A DNA stretch of 64,000 nucleotides, from the IMG/VR virus record IMGVR_UViG_3300020439_000005, positions 16,698 through 80,697 of that record; one strand, written 5' to 3'. Both the position numbers and the translations under genes were made by a program. A model generated the notes under the pieces. It was not told where the DNA came from, ran no database searches, and saw nothing but the letters and a program-made list of their open reading frames with translations. This DNA is from a virus. Position 1 is the first letter of the stretch. Every line of letters starts with the position of its first letter. This document shows, piece by piece, positions 9,846 to 19,740 of the stretch.

Positions 9846-12800
9846 TCAAGCCCCCAACCCCGCCTCTCGGACGAAGACTGCGGTGTATGGGGTCTGTCCG
9901 ACTTCCCCACCTTGTCTCTGATAGTTGAAAGAAATCATACGGCCTACGAAGGTCTTGTTTGTTGCAGTACCCGAGTAGTTCACGGCCTCGTACTCGAACT
10001 CAACCAATGCTCCGCTCTGCAACAACTCCTCCATGAACTCAATGTCTGTGTTCTCAGTCTCCTTTAGGAATATACCCGCCATCTCGAACTCATCAGTTCT
10101 CTGACCCTTGTCTGTGACTTCGGGATATACTGCATCGAGTACAGGAGTCTGAGTGAAGTTTGCTGACCTTCTCCTGTTGAAAGACGAAGGTCTAGTGTTC
10201 AGAGTCAGAGGTACAATAAGCGTCGCAGGTAGAACCTTGACTACAACCTTAACGGTAGGCGACGCAGTTCCGTTAGAATCGGTCACTATCAGAGTGGCTT
10301 GGTACTCTCCGGCTTCTGCATAGGTGTGGTCATTGTATGCAGTTGAACCGCTAACGTCGGAAGACCCGTCACCAAACGAGAATGCGTAGGTACTCAGAGA
10401 TGCTGAGGTATTGATGCTGTAAGATGAGGTACCATCGAATCTGATTGCTTGACCTGCTCTAACCATAGTTGGTATCGCACGTAGTACGGCGACAGGAGCG
10501 GCGTTCGTGATAGTGTATGTGATAGTGGGGTCTGATGCAACAGACTCAACGTCGTTATCATCTTTGACGTAAGCCTTGACGTTCCTAGTCCCCGACGTTG
10601 TACTATACACGTGCGAGATGTCTTGAGTTATCGAATTAGCCGGTGTCTTGACTTCGACCCAACCACTATCTGTACCGTCTCCATACTCGACCTTGATTTC
10701 CTTAATCTTCCTGTCTGCGTCGGTGCTAGAGCCTGTGACTCTGAAGGTCACTACATGCCCTACCTTGGTTGTGAATGATGTATCACTTGAGCCTACGCTT
10801 GTTGCCGTACTAGCGTCGTATGAGTTGCTAACCACGGCTACATCAGCGTCCGGCTTGACGTTGTATTCTATGTCCCATTGTGTTATGGTTGGAATAGCGG
10901 ACCAATCAATCGGATGATGCAGGGTATCAGAGACGGAGGGGATGTAGAAAAGATACCTAATGACGAATCCGTCTGTTATGGCTGTCGTGTCGAGGTCTGT
11001 TAGGTCTAGGGTACCAAACCCACCTGTGAATGTAATAGTCCTCTCCTCGTAGCCCGGAATGACCGTAGAAGCCTCTTGGTCTATGGTGGCTACCGTTGGT
11101 GGTCGTAGTAGTGTGACTCTCAAGTCCATTCCCCTAGATGTATCGACGTTTTCTGCATAGATGTTGAGCGACGTGTACTTCCCGACGTTTGTTGCGGGTT
11201 GTTGTTTGATTGTATCTACGGTGAAAGGTAGCATGTTTGCGGTAGGCAACTGACGGAGAGTCATAGAGTCGATTTGTAAGTCTTGGTTAGACTTCTGCAA
11301 AGTTGGGTTAGTCAATCGAGTTATCTCGCCCTTCGAGTCAAGGTGTTCCGTAGGTGAAGCGGGTACATGTGCAAGAGTTCTTGCCGGATAGTAAAACCAA
11401 TCTCGGTTTCCGTCGCTACCATCATACCCGCCGAGTACGCTCGTCTCTATCGCATCTCGATAGATTGGTTCACTTTCCATGGCTACTAGAACATGGAATG
11501 TGTCTCCATTATTTGATGAAGAAAGCGAAGGGGTGAAGTTTGCATCAATCCATGTGAAGTTTGAAATTATTAACTGATTACTTGTGACTGAGAATGTTCC
11601 TTTTCCAATATACACATTACTTGTCTTGAGGTTCGCTAGTGATGTTGCTACAACAAAATACTGATTGTTTGCCTCGTCCAACCCCGTTATCTTAGTCCAA
11701 TCTGCACTTGCGTCTGTTGATGAATTGAAGTTGATTATTGTTGGACTTGTAGTGTGGGTGTAAGTCATAGGACCTACGTAGTAATTGTAGCGGGCACCCT
11801 CATACGAGCCATGACTTAGTCTATCATCTCGATTGTAGTCTCTTAGCCCTGTGTTCATTACTGCGGGGTCTCCTTCCAACCAAAAGTCCGCCCATTCTTC
11901 AGTACCGGCTGATGGATATGCAATAGGGGTTCTAATTGGGAATGTTGCTATGTCGCACATCTTGATGCTCATAGCCCAAACGGGGATTCGACATGACCTG
12001 TCGGTACCGACTACTTCGCCGTTCCACATGAACGTCATTCCTTTCTCATTGAAGATTGTCCGTAGGGTGTTGGTTCCTTGAGCGAATGAAAAATAGTTGG
12101 AGGTTCCAAATCCACTTCCTAATTTTCCGAATCCTCCTGTGCCGGGTATGTCGAACTTGTCGTTGCCGTCGACGTCGACAAAGCCCGTCCATGTCCCATC
12201 AGTTGTAAGGTGTGGTGCCCCACCCGTCATCCATACTGCGGGTCTGTTGAAGGTCGAGAGTGGAGGGAATGATACTGTGCTTTTGCTGTTGGCTAGTGGG
12301 TTGTAGGCATTAGTAGTAATAACGGTGTTCTGAGCGTTAGGCGTATGATTCCAAAACAACCTACGCATGTTGTGTAAACCGGGTACCTGCCTGTAAGTAC
12401 CCGAAGTAATATCGGTATTGTCTGCGGTTGGTGTTGTACCAAAGAATCCGCCCCTCCTATAACCGAGATTGGTTCCGCTATGTTGGAAGGAACTCATAGC
12501 AAGTGAGAATACTCCGACTTCTCCATCTGTGCCTATTGTGCTAGACCCAAACTTCGAGTCTCCGAAGAACTCAAGGTCATTCGATGTACCACCCAATGAA
12601 GTTCCACTAACTGATAGTGGTGCCCTGTATTGAGTCACACCATCTATGTCTACACCATCCCATATCGGCTCTATTCCCATGCCGTAGTTCTGAGCCGGTG
12701 TGTCTACGACCATAGAGTGTCGACCGAATACAGGATGGGATTCGTTGCCGTCGAACTCGATTAATACCATGCGGTTCGCTTGGCTCGGGAAGTGTGCGGT

Positions 12801-15452
12801 CAATTCCATATCGAGATAGATTGGCGAGCAAGCCATCTCTGAAAGTCCGTACTTAGTAGTGGATTCTCTAGCCGTGACTTGGTTTCCACTTGCGGAGGAA
12901 GTCCACGTTGAGGAATGGTCGGTGCTACGGAGTAGCGTAGGAGACATGGAAAGTCTAGTTCCTAATCGCTCATGTCCGGGCCAAGGTCTGTTCCTTCCAT
13001 AGGTCCATGTTCCACTAACTCCGGTTGGTTTGATGTAGTCCCATGCTCGACGACCTGTGTTGGTGTCGGTGAAAGACCAAAACGGCGTACTAACACCACG
13101 GAATAACCACTTATCATGACCGTACTCACCATTCATTCTAGGGAAGCCACTATCGGCTCTAAGGACTATTTCACCATCTGATGTTGCTATGTATCTATCA
13201 CATAGGTCGTAGCCTAATGGCGGTGGTATTCGTAATGCACCTTCACCTTCTCCGTAGATGTTAGGAGATAAGTAGTTGTTATCTGTGCCATCAATTGATA
13301 CTATCGAGATGCCCCGAAGGACGACTTTACCATCACGATGTTTACCATCAACCGAAGGTAAGGAGCGTTCACCAATCGTAGGTCTACCGGGATAAGTTGC
13401 GTCTGCTGACGAACGAGCCGGTACGTTGCTATCCATCTGAGATACTCCGGCTTGGAAGCCTGTTCCGAGTTGGTCGTGAGATGGGTCGCCCTGTGCGTTG
13501 GCGTCCCTCTTTGATACTGAGAATATGGAGTTGCTTGCGGCGGTGCTACTAGCGTCGGCAGTATGATAGTAGCCCTGTTCAGACCCACCAATCATACCTA
13601 TTCTGAAATAAACTGTTCCACGTGAATAATGATAAAACCCTTCATCACCTGTAAGGCCATTCTCGAATATGCTACCATGACTGAGTGTTAACTTGCATAC
13701 TGTTCTATCAGAGCCACTTTGACCACTATTGCCATAGGCTGTCGTACCTGCACTTGGATTACCTAGTGCGGTGCCCCAAGCCGTAGCGTTTCCTGTGGTA
13801 GTGACTGAATCCGAAGACAATAACCACCATCCATTCCAATTTCTACCTACGACGGATGAGTCCTCTGCTTCTTCATTAGTACCGTCTGTGTTCCCTCTAA
13901 GACCCCATCTGTCCGGCCATAGCCTGTGTACGTTGGATGGGAATGTTGCGTCTTTACCTGTTCCTATAACTCCTGTAATACCTTCAAGATATATCGGCGT
14001 ACCTGCGGGCAGTTCTTGTATCTCGGTGGTAGTCATACAGTCAACGTATATTCGTAGACCACCACTACTATTCTTTTCGATAGCAAGAACGGCTCCCCTG
14101 TGAGGCGGGGGAGCAAGTGCATACTTATGCACACCACCGTTGGTCTGAGAGTCTGTGGTATGCCTATCCGTCATTTGCTCGTTGAGCCAATTGTTGCTCT
14201 GAGCCGAAGGTGCAAGTGGACCCTGTGTGAAGTCAAAGAATGGGAATACTTGAGCGGAACAGTCTTTGGTCTCGTCATAATTGGTTGAGACATAGGTACT
14301 GTCGTCTTCACTACCATATCCTTGTAGTCCATCCCATATTGAGTATAGAGTCGATGTGACCGTACCGCCGATGTGTCTTGTTTGGTCGTAGACGTATGGT
14401 ATGATTACACCGTCGTTAAGGCTGTACGTACCATCTTTCAAAAAGCAAGCAAGAGCCATCTTCATTCTATACTTGGGTCCTTGGACTGCTGTGCTGTCGA
14501 AGGACATGTGGAAGTTGCTCATTGGTAAAGCGTCAACTGTGTTAGCGTGAAGAAGGCCGGTTAGGTGGTCTCCCGATTTACCGAATATCTTGTACTTGAT
14601 AGTAGCCGAGTCTGCACCTTCGGGGTCCGGCTCGTATCTCGTTATTCCATTGGCATAGTAGGCCGATGCGGGATAGCCCTTTGCTATCTTAGTCGTGGCA
14701 CTTGTTATCTCCTTGTGAAATTGATTTACGTCAAGGAGCATAGGATGGAAGACAGTCGCTCTGTAAGGAGAATCGTTAGGTAGTGCGTCATATCCAAAGT
14801 CACTCTCGCTGTTGGTATCGACCATCCATGTTATTCTTGTATCTGCGGTGTGAGTCGGAAGTGCAGTTGACGAAGACGCTTCTCTACCTTGTACGCCGTG
14901 AGGCAACCATGCGGGTTTGTCTGCGTTGGATTCTCCGACGTGTCGATAGTCGTCGATGAACTCGGCGAGTTCCTGTATGGTCATGAAGACAGGGTATGGA
15001 CCGTTATCACGAACTGACTCGGTCACTTCTGTTTGTAAGGGGCTACTTCGCTTCGCAGGTTCGTAGGTGGCAGAATACTCAGAGAATGAATCGGCGGTCT
15101 GTGCCGTTGGAGCGATAAGGAATACCGACGTCTTAGAAGAAGCCGAATGATTCAAAGTGCAAATTGGCTTGAAGCCACCCGACCCCGAGATAGTGATGGT
15201 TCGCTCGGTTCCGGTGGGTGTAGTACCGTCGTCCATTATCGCCTCGACTCTGATACCGGGCGTACGTGCGACGTCGTCCACGCCTCCTAAATCTGCGGCG
15301 GTGTTAGGTCCGAAAGTAGAACGAAATACTTGAGGGTCGACAGTTAGACCACCCTCACCTTTGACGTAAGCGGGCCACATTGGTTGGAGTTCAGCGAGAC
15401 CATTCTTCACACGTGAGAACGGCTTGTCTATGTTCTGTGTACTCCTCGCCAT
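9846..15452 (-). CDS. Giant virion protein (1868 aa) with PKD domains
   Basis: The long N-terminal part is Ser/Thr/Gly/Asn-rich and unrecognised. From about residue 1530 there are two PKD (Ig-like) domains, marked by VEYGDGTDSG and FSFGDGSSDV with downstream HVY/HTY motifs, of the kind used for surface binding. The last 100 residues (FEMAGIFLKETENTD onward) form a compact domain resembling a distal-tail or tail-attachment domain, so the protein is probably anchored to the tail by its C-terminus. It overlaps the tape-measure stop by one base, indicating tight coupling. The likely role is a tail fibre or tip contacting the host surface. Confidence 0.75.
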   Translation of the reverse strand: MARSTQNIDKPFSRVKNGLAELQPMWPAYVKGEGGLTVDPQVFRSTFGPNTAADLGGVDDVARTPGIRVEAIMDDGTTPTGTERTITISGSGGFKPICTLNHSASSKTSVFLIAPTAQTADSFSEYSATYEPAKRSSPLQTEVTESVRDNGPYPVFMTIQELAEFIDDYRHVGESNADKPAWLPHGVQGREASSSTALPTHTADTRITWMVDTNSESDFGYDALPNDSPYRATVFHPMLLDVNQFHKEITSATTKIAKGYPASAYYANGITRYEPDPEGADSATIKYKIFGKSGDHLTGLLHANTVDALPMSNFHMSFDSTAVQGPKYRMKMALACFLKDGTYSLNDGVIIPYVYDQTRHIGGTVTSTLYSIWDGLQGYGSEDDSTYVSTNYDETKDCSAQVFPFFDFTQGPLAPSAQSNNWLNEQMTDRHTTDSQTNGGVHKYALAPPPHRGAVLAIEKNSSGGLRIYVDCMTTTEIQELPAGTPIYLEGITGVIGTGKDATFPSNVHRLWPDRWGLRGNTDGTNEEAEDSSVVGRNWNGWWLLSSDSVTTTGNATAWGTALGNPSAGTTAYGNSGQSGSDRTVCKLTLSHGSIFENGLTGDEGFYHYSRGTVYFRIGMIGGSEQGYYHTADASSTAASNSIFSVSKRDANAQGDPSHDQLGTGFQAGVSQMDSNVPARSSADATYPGRPTIGERSLPSVDGKHRDGKVVLRGISIVSIDGTDNNYLSPNIYGEGEGALRIPPPLGYDLCDRYIATSDGEIVLRADSGFPRMNGEYGHDKWLFRGVSTPFWSFTDTNTGRRAWDYIKPTGVSGTWTYGRNRPWPGHERLGTRLSMSPTLLRSTDHSSTWTSSASGNQVTARESTTKYGLSEMACSPIYLDMELTAHFPSQANRMVLIEFDGNESHPVFGRHSMVVDTPAQNYGMGIEPIWDGVDIDGVTQYRAPLSVSGTSLGGTSNDLEFFGDSKFGSSTIGTDGEVGVFSLAMSSFQHSGTNLGYRRGGFFGTTPTADNTDITSGTYRQVPGLHNMRRLFWNHTPNAQNTVITTNAYNPLANSKSTVSFPPLSTFNRPAVWMTGGAPHLTTDGTWTGFVDVDGNDKFDIPGTGGFGKLGSGFGTSNYFSFAQGTNTLRTIFNEKGMTFMWNGEVVGTDRSCRIPVWAMSIKMCDIATFPIRTPIAYPSAGTEEWADFWLEGDPAVMNTGLRDYNRDDRLSHGSYEGARYNYYVGPMTYTHTTSPTIINFNSSTDASADWTKITGLDEANNQYFVVATSLANLKTSNVYIGKGTFSVTSNQLIISNFTWIDANFTPSLSSSNNGDTFHVLVAMESEPIYRDAIETSVLGGYDGSDGNRDWFYYPARTLAHVPASPTEHLDSKGEITRLTNPTLQKSNQDLQIDSMTLRQLPTANMLPFTVDTIKQQPATNVGKYTSLNIYAENVDTSRGMDLRVTLLRPPTVATIDQEASTVIPGYEERTITFTGGFGTLDLTDLDTTAITDGFVIRYLFYIPSVSDTLHHPIDWSAIPTITQWDIEYNVKPDADVAVVSNSYDASTATSVGSSDTSFTTKVGHVVTFRVTGSSTDADRKIKEIKVEYGDGTDSGWVEVKTPANSITQDISHVYSTTSGTRNVKAYVKDDNDVESVASDPTITYTITNAAPVAVLRAIPTMVRAGQAIRFDGTSSYSINTSASLSTYAFSFGDGSSDVSGSTAYNDHTYAEAGEYQATLIVTDSNGTASPTVKVVVKVLPATLIVPLTLNTRPSSFNRRRSANFTQTPVLDAVYPEVTDKGQRTDEFEMAGIFLKETENTDIEFMEELLQSGALVEFEYEAVNYSGTATNKTFVGRMISFNYQRQGGEVGQTPYTAVFVREAGLGA

Positions 15453-18049
15453 TATATCGTCCCCGATGCTCCACTTCTAACCGACCTTGAGATTATCCTT
15501 GGTAATTCTCTCTCCATCATTCTCTTGATTGAGGCTGAATCTTGATTATCTCCTGTTATATTGATGTCTCCTAAGTTGACGTTAATTACGGTGTCTGAAC
15601 TCTTAGCCCTATTATCCGGTTGATTGATTGTTATTCCTTCTCCTATTCTATTGAGTACAGTTGAAGTCAAAGGTATGACTGCCTCTGCCCCTGCCTCACC
15701 AACCAAAGAAAAGGTTGGAGACGTCACCACACCACCCTTAGCCAATTTTGTTATTGGTCCACCTTCTATGCCTGTGATTCTTCCGAACTCATCTCTCGGT
15801 GCGTCACGCATTCTCCTTGCTCTTTCGTTTGCTAGTTTTATCTGTTGACTGCTACGTGGGTCCTTCAGTTTGTCTCTAAAGCCTCGTAGTTGTTTGATGA
15901 TTGGAAGATTCCTTAGTGCGTCCTTTACTCGGTCGGCGGTTCGTATTATGCCCTTCAATGCGTCATCGAATAACTTAGTTGCCTTTTGTACTATCTTTAG
16001 TTCGCCAACCATCCTTCTCAAACCGGGGAATCTTGTGAATGCCTTGCTTATACCTTTACCTAATCCAACGACTATCTTCGTTAGACCCTTTGCGATACCT
16101 GCGAAGTCGGCTACGGTATGGAAAAGGTTGCTGAGTTTTTCGTTTGTGCCTTCAAAGTAAACACCTAGCACACGGAATATGTACCCTACACCGGAGAATA
16201 CAACCATGGCTTCCAATACTAGATTTATGAACGTCGAGAAGATGTTTACTAGACTGCCAAAACTACCATCGAAGTCTGCAATTGCTTGAGCGAACTCAAT
16301 GAATAAACCGAACAGTCTAACAAACGGAGTCACTAATGCAACCATTACTTTTCCTACTTTAGCAAGTGCAGGGAGTATGTTTGCTATCGCCGTAAGGACT
16401 TCAATGAATAGAGGTATGGTAGTCACTAGAGTGTCTATGGCTTGTGGTAGGTTTTCTTTCAGAGTCTTAGCCAACTGAATTACTTGCGGAGTCAACTGTT
16501 CGACTAAGCCGCCGGGTTCGTTGAGAGTTTTACCAAAGTCGCTTATGACTCCGTTAGTTTTCTCTCCTTGATACTCCATATCGAATAAGGCTCGGACGAA
16601 GTGAACCCCTAGTGCTAGGGACGCTTCTTCGACCTGTGATTTGAAAACACGCATGGCCTCGAAGGACGATTTTTGCAGAGTCTCAGCGAATCGTATAGTT
16701 CGGCCCTCGGCTTGGAAATTAGCGGCGGCTAATTTATCGAAAGCGTCCACTTGCGACATTAGGCTAAGGACAGCCGTACCACCACGCACACCGAATATCT
16801 CCAACGCTTGTGCCGCCGTGATATTCGCATCTCGCATCTGATGAAGTAAGTCCGTAAGTGAAGTGAGACCGGTCGTTTGCATCTCTACTGTTTTCAATAA
16901 TTCATCTCCCGATGATTTCAGTTCTGATTGTCTAGCCTCTGCTCTTTTCATGGCAGTTGTTGTCTCCATCAATTCGATATTACGCTTCTGCGTAGTTATG
17001 TTGAGGTTCTCATTCGCAAGTTCTAGTCTTCGTATTTGGTCTAACTCCGATTCATTCAACTCTCTATTTTGTTGAGCGGCTCGGAACCTAATCTCAGAGA
17101 TTGCTAGGCTGTTTTTCCTTTCTTGTATGGCGAGGTCGTTGAGTTCACTCTGTAAGCCTTTGACTTCCATGCTAAGGCGTTCCGTAATACGAGTAGTAAT
17201 TGCCATCTGATTCATTGTTGCTTTCAATGCTTGATTCGCAGACATACCTGCGTCTGAAAGTACGAAAACGTCGAGATTTAGGTCATTGATTACTTTCCTT
17301 GCATCGAATGTCGGCTTCAACAACTTGTTGATAGCCATACGCAGACCTGTACCTGCTACGGTACCCCTTAGACCCGCATTACCTAATGCACCAATCGCCG
17401 CCGCCGTCTCCTCAATGCCAACACCTGCGGCGGCGGCAACCGGAGCAACGAACTTCATGGCTTCTCCAAGTGTGACGATGTCGACGTTAGCACTCGTAAA
17501 CGTCTGAACGAGAACGTCAGTCGCCTTGTCTAAGTCTCCTATCTCCATACGGAATGCCTTAACTGACGCTACACCAATTGTAGTAGCAGTTTGAATATCG
17601 ACACCACCTGCGATAGCGAACTTAACCAACTTGTCGATTACTTCGTCATCAACCATCTCATTGAAGGACACACCTGCGATAGCCAATACTTCGGCGGCTT
17701 GAGCGGCTTGAGTCGCAGTAAATCTTGTGTTGGCTCCAATGTCCCTAATGGTCTTCTCAAGAACCATAGCCTCACCTGCGGTAGTATTCATAACCGCTTG
17801 AGTACGCACTAGCGTATCGTTAAACTCAATGAATAGTTCAGAAGATTGTTTGAGGAACCCTGCGGTTAAACCTGCTCCTACTGCTGAAGCACCAAGGGTT
17901 ATCGCTCGGAAGTTTGCGTTCATGGCTGTACCGAACCGAGATACCTTCCCACCGGCCATCAAAAGCGACCGACCAACGTCGGACATTCCCTTCTTGAATC
18001 CCCGTGTATCGGCTGTGACTCGGGTCATTATTTCCGTAGTCTCAGCCAT
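15452..18049 (-). CDS. Tail tape measure protein
   Basis: An 865-aa TP901/PhageMin_Tail-type tape measure, which sets tail length and helps DNA entry. The N-terminus (VTADTRGFKKGMSDVGR) and the ATRFTATQAAQAAEVLAIAG block near residue 105 are typical of the family. A predicted coiled coil occupies about residues 290-380, hydrophobic helices lie in the middle, and the C-terminal FSLVGEAGAEAVIPL motif is also typical. It has a GGAG ribosome site 7 nt before ATG, unlike the leaderless genes, as expected for a gene inside an operon. Length predicts a medium non-contractile tail; no sheath gene is present. Confidence 0.95.
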   Translation of the reverse strand: MAETTEIMTRVTADTRGFKKGMSDVGRSLLMAGGKVSRFGTAMNANFRAITLGASAVGAGLTAGFLKQSSELFIEFNDTLVRTQAVMNTTAGEAMVLEKTIRDIGANTRFTATQAAQAAEVLAIAGVSFNEMVDDEVIDKLVKFAIAGGVDIQTATTIGVASVKAFRMEIGDLDKATDVLVQTFTSANVDIVTLGEAMKFVAPVAAAAGVGIEETAAAIGALGNAGLRGTVAGTGLRMAINKLLKPTFDARKVINDLNLDVFVLSDAGMSANQALKATMNQMAITTRITERLSMEVKGLQSELNDLAIQERKNSLAISEIRFRAAQQNRELNESELDQIRRLELANENLNITTQKRNIELMETTTAMKRAEARQSELKSSGDELLKTVEMQTTGLTSLTDLLHQMRDANITAAQALEIFGVRGGTAVLSLMSQVDAFDKLAAANFQAEGRTIRFAETLQKSSFEAMRVFKSQVEEASLALGVHFVRALFDMEYQGEKTNGVISDFGKTLNEPGGLVEQLTPQVIQLAKTLKENLPQAIDTLVTTIPLFIEVLTAIANILPALAKVGKVMVALVTPFVRLFGLFIEFAQAIADFDGSFGSLVNIFSTFINLVLEAMVVFSGVGYIFRVLGVYFEGTNEKLSNLFHTVADFAGIAKGLTKIVVGLGKGISKAFTRFPGLRRMVGELKIVQKATKLFDDALKGIIRTADRVKDALRNLPIIKQLRGFRDKLKDPRSSQQIKLANERARRMRDAPRDEFGRITGIEGGPITKLAKGGVVTSPTFSLVGEAGAEAVIPLTSTVLNRIGEGITINQPDNRAKSSDTVINVNLGDINITGDNQDSASIKRMMERELPRIISRSVRSGASGTI

Positions 18050-18050
18050 T

Positions 18051-18260
18051 TTATCTCCTCACCATTTGGTTCGCTCTCGCTTTCTGCTCCGCTCGCCTAT
18101 GTTGCTCTGCTTCCCTACGGTTTTTCACGGAGAAGGCTGTTGCGAGGAAATGAGCCTCTCTAGGGTCTAATTCTAACCATTGAGGGAGGCCCATGCCAAG
18201 ATAGGCGAGCAACTCGAATAAGAACTGACCTTCGTCCGAGGAGGCGTACTCGGACATCAC
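18051..18260 (-). CDS. Tail assembly chaperone, downstream partner
   Basis: A 69-aa protein whose ATG overlaps the stop of the 105-aa gene upstream (ATGA) and which lies 1 nt before the tape measure. The region before the tape measure is the standard place for G/GT-type chaperones that keep the tape measure soluble. The C-terminus is strongly basic (KNRREAEQHRRAEQKARAN). Most phages make the second product by ribosomal frameshift; here it has its own start codon. Function rests on position and size. Confidence 0.65.
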   Translation of the reverse strand: MMSEYASSDEGQFLFELLAYLGMGLPQWLELDPREAHFLATAFSVKNRREAEQHRRAEQKARANQMVRR

Positions 18261-18574
18261 TCTAAAGGGGTGTTAACTGCATCCATTATCGCTGATGTTA
18301 ACTCGGCTATCAAAGAGAGAGGTAGTTGTTGGAACTTGCCCCATGTGAGCGTTCCGTCGCATTTCTGCATCATCTCGAAGACCATGAGCATACCTAGTTT
18401 CTCAGCCTTGTCTTCTTCGCTTAGTCCCGTTAGTTCGGGGTTCGATTTGAGACCGTTGTACTCTCTCATTGAAAGAGGTAAAACTTGAATCTCATCGACA
18501 CCCATTTTCAAGGGTTTTACATCTACTGTTATGGGTTCTGAAGCCCGTTCTATTGCTGTATCAAGCCAACTCAT
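18257..18574 (-). CDS. Tail assembly chaperone, upstream partner
   Basis: A 105-aa mostly helical acidic protein between the tail tube and tape measure. A central MREYNGLKSNPELTGLSEED segment recalls the lambda gpG/TAC class of tail chaperones. It probably binds nascent tape measure protein. The stop overlaps the next start by 4 nt (ATGA). No convincing slippery sequence was seen at its end. Assignment is from order and size. Confidence 0.65.
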   Translation of the reverse strand: MSWLDTAIERASEPITVDVKPLKMGVDEIQVLPLSMREYNGLKSNPELTGLSEEDKAEKLGMLMVFEMMQKCDGTLTWGKFQQLPLSLIAELTSAIMDAVNTPLE

Positions 18575-18586
18575 TTTTTATCACCA

Positions 18587-19024
18587 TCAGGAGTCAGTAG
18601 CGGTGTAGGTCCATGTTAACGCTTCAAAAGATGCGTTTATCATTAACGGTCCCTCTCCTCCCGCTTCTAGTCCTTCGATTGCTAAATCGGTAAAGACGCA
18701 ATTACTCAATTTGAAAACTTTGGTACCTGTCGTGGTACCTACTGCCTGTGTTCCGGCGGCGGCGAATCGAATCTCAAACTCCTCATCGTTAGTGAACATG
18801 TCGTGAAGTTCCGAGGATTTGATACCCCATGAAGCGGTAAGAGAACCCGATGCGGATTTTAGTCCACGGGTGTTAGCAGTTGCATAGGACGAGCCTAGTT
18901 CGACGTATTTTCCGGTAGCGGCGGCAAGGGTAAAATCACCTTGCACATAGCCTACTAAGGCACTTGTTGAAGTACCGCTAGTGCGGATAGAACCCGTGAC
19001 TCCTGTAAACTCATGTAAAGCCAT
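18587..19024 (-). CDS. Major tail tube protein
   Basis: A 145-aa beta-rich protein with Gly/Thr/Ser-rich strands, starting MALHEFTGVTGSI and ending in an ASFEALTWTYT strand, consistent with a compact siphovirus tail-tube subunit. It lies directly upstream of the tail chaperones and tape measure, as in most siphophages. Its own late promoter (GTTAATACCC, 32 nt before ATG) fits a protein needed in high copy. Confidence 0.8.
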   Translation of the reverse strand: MALHEFTGVTGSIRTSGTSTSALVGYVQGDFTLAAATGKYVELGSSYATANTRGLKSASGSLTASWGIKSSELHDMFTNDEEFEIRFAAAGTQAVGTTTGTKVFKLSNCVFTDLAIEGLEAGGEGPLMINASFEALTWTYTATDS

Positions 19025-19046
19025 TAAGCAAAACGGAGTCAGAGGA

Positions 19047-19056
19047 GGGTATTAAC
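19047..19056 (-). promoter_or_regulatory. Late promoter of tail operon
   Basis: GTTAATACCC on the minus strand, 32 nt before the tail-tube ATG. The identical decamer recurs 30-33 nt before the starts at 22463, 24972 and 26825. Confidence 0.7.
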
Positions 19057-19064
19057 TGACTCGG

Positions 19065-19409
19065 TTAGGCTTCAACCACTTCTGCGTCCTGTTCGGGCAT
19101 AGCGGTTGCGTCTAAGGCCAACCGTACGGCCCTTTCGAGGCAGTCAGAGCAGTTGTCTCTGTCGGTCACGTATGACCAAAGGGAAGTGGATTCTTCGGTG
19201 TTAGGGGTACCCCACCAATGGTCTCTACCGATGCAGGTTAAGGCTCCCTTGAATGAGTTGTTTTGGTCCACGATTTGCTCACCGCATAGGGTCAAGCGAT
19301 AGCCGTAGGAGTCAGTACCCCTTCGGACGATATGCGTCTTGCGAGACGTCATGTCGTAGTCGGAACAATAGTGGGTCGTGTGCTGTTGTACATATTCAAT
19401 GTCTTCCAT
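19065..19409 (-). CDS. Hypothetical Cys-containing protein, class A promoter
   Basis: A 114-aa protein of unknown function. It contains scattered Cys and His (HYC near 14, LC near 42, CIGRDHWWG near 60, CSDC near 87) that could bind a metal ion. A class A box lies 26 nt before ATG, so the mRNA should be leaderless. It is placed between the late tail-tube gene and a glycosyltransferase, yet carries a different promoter class from its neighbours. Confidence 0.75.
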   Translation of the reverse strand: MEDIEYVQQHTTHYCSDYDMTSRKTHIVRRGTDSYGYRLTLCGEQIVDQNNSFKGALTCIGRDHWWGTPNTEESTSLWSYVTDRDNCSDCLERAVRLALDATAMPEQDAEVVEA

Positions 19410-19430
19410 GTTTAAGCGGAAGGGGTTGGC

Positions 19431-19454
19431 CTATATAATATGTTCGTTTTGTGA
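19431..19454 (-). promoter_or_regulatory. Class A promoter
   Basis: CACAAAAC, 9 nt, ATATAGG, 26 nt, then ATG at 19409. The spacing is identical to the other class A elements. Confidence 0.8.
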
Positions 19455-19455
19455 A

Positions 19456-19740
19456 TTAGTAGTATCTTCTATTATCCCAACGCCGAGATACTTGATTAGA
19501 CAACACCTTGCGTGGTTTTATCTTACCATCGAACGGGTCGATACAGTACCAACCCGGTTCCCTGTCCTCATCCCTTTCTTTGATGCACAGGTCGCACATG
19601 TGCTTGGAGTATTTGTTGTGCTTGTCTGCTTCCGGTACTAACTTTCTAAGCCTCTCAATCGTCTCGTCTCGGGAGTCACCAAACTTCAATTGAATGTCGC
19701 AGGTTCGCCCGTGAACTTTGCATCTATGTTTGCACTTCAC
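19456..19740 (-). CDS. Small Cys/His-rich protein, possible zinc binder
   Basis: A 94-aa basic protein. CKHRCKVHGRTC near the N-terminus and MCDLC near residue 50 form a likely four-Cys metal site, resembling small HNH or zinc-ribbon proteins but without a recognisable catalytic motif. The start overlaps the stop of the upstream glycosyltransferase (ATGA), so it is the last gene of that operon. Confidence 0.7.
   Translation of the reverse strand: MKCKHRCKVHGRTCDIQLKFGDSRDETIERLRKLVPEADKHNKYSKHMCDLCIKERDEDREPGWYCIDPFDGKIKPRKVLSNQVSRRWDNRRYY

Noticed and set aside
18260-18285. GTTAACACCC as a late promoter for the second tail chaperone
   Set aside because: Only 20 nt from the ATG, not 30-33, and located in coding sequence; probably chance.
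18051-18574. Programmed frameshift between tail chaperones
   Set aside because: No convincing slippery heptamer; the second protein has its own ATG overlapping the first stop.
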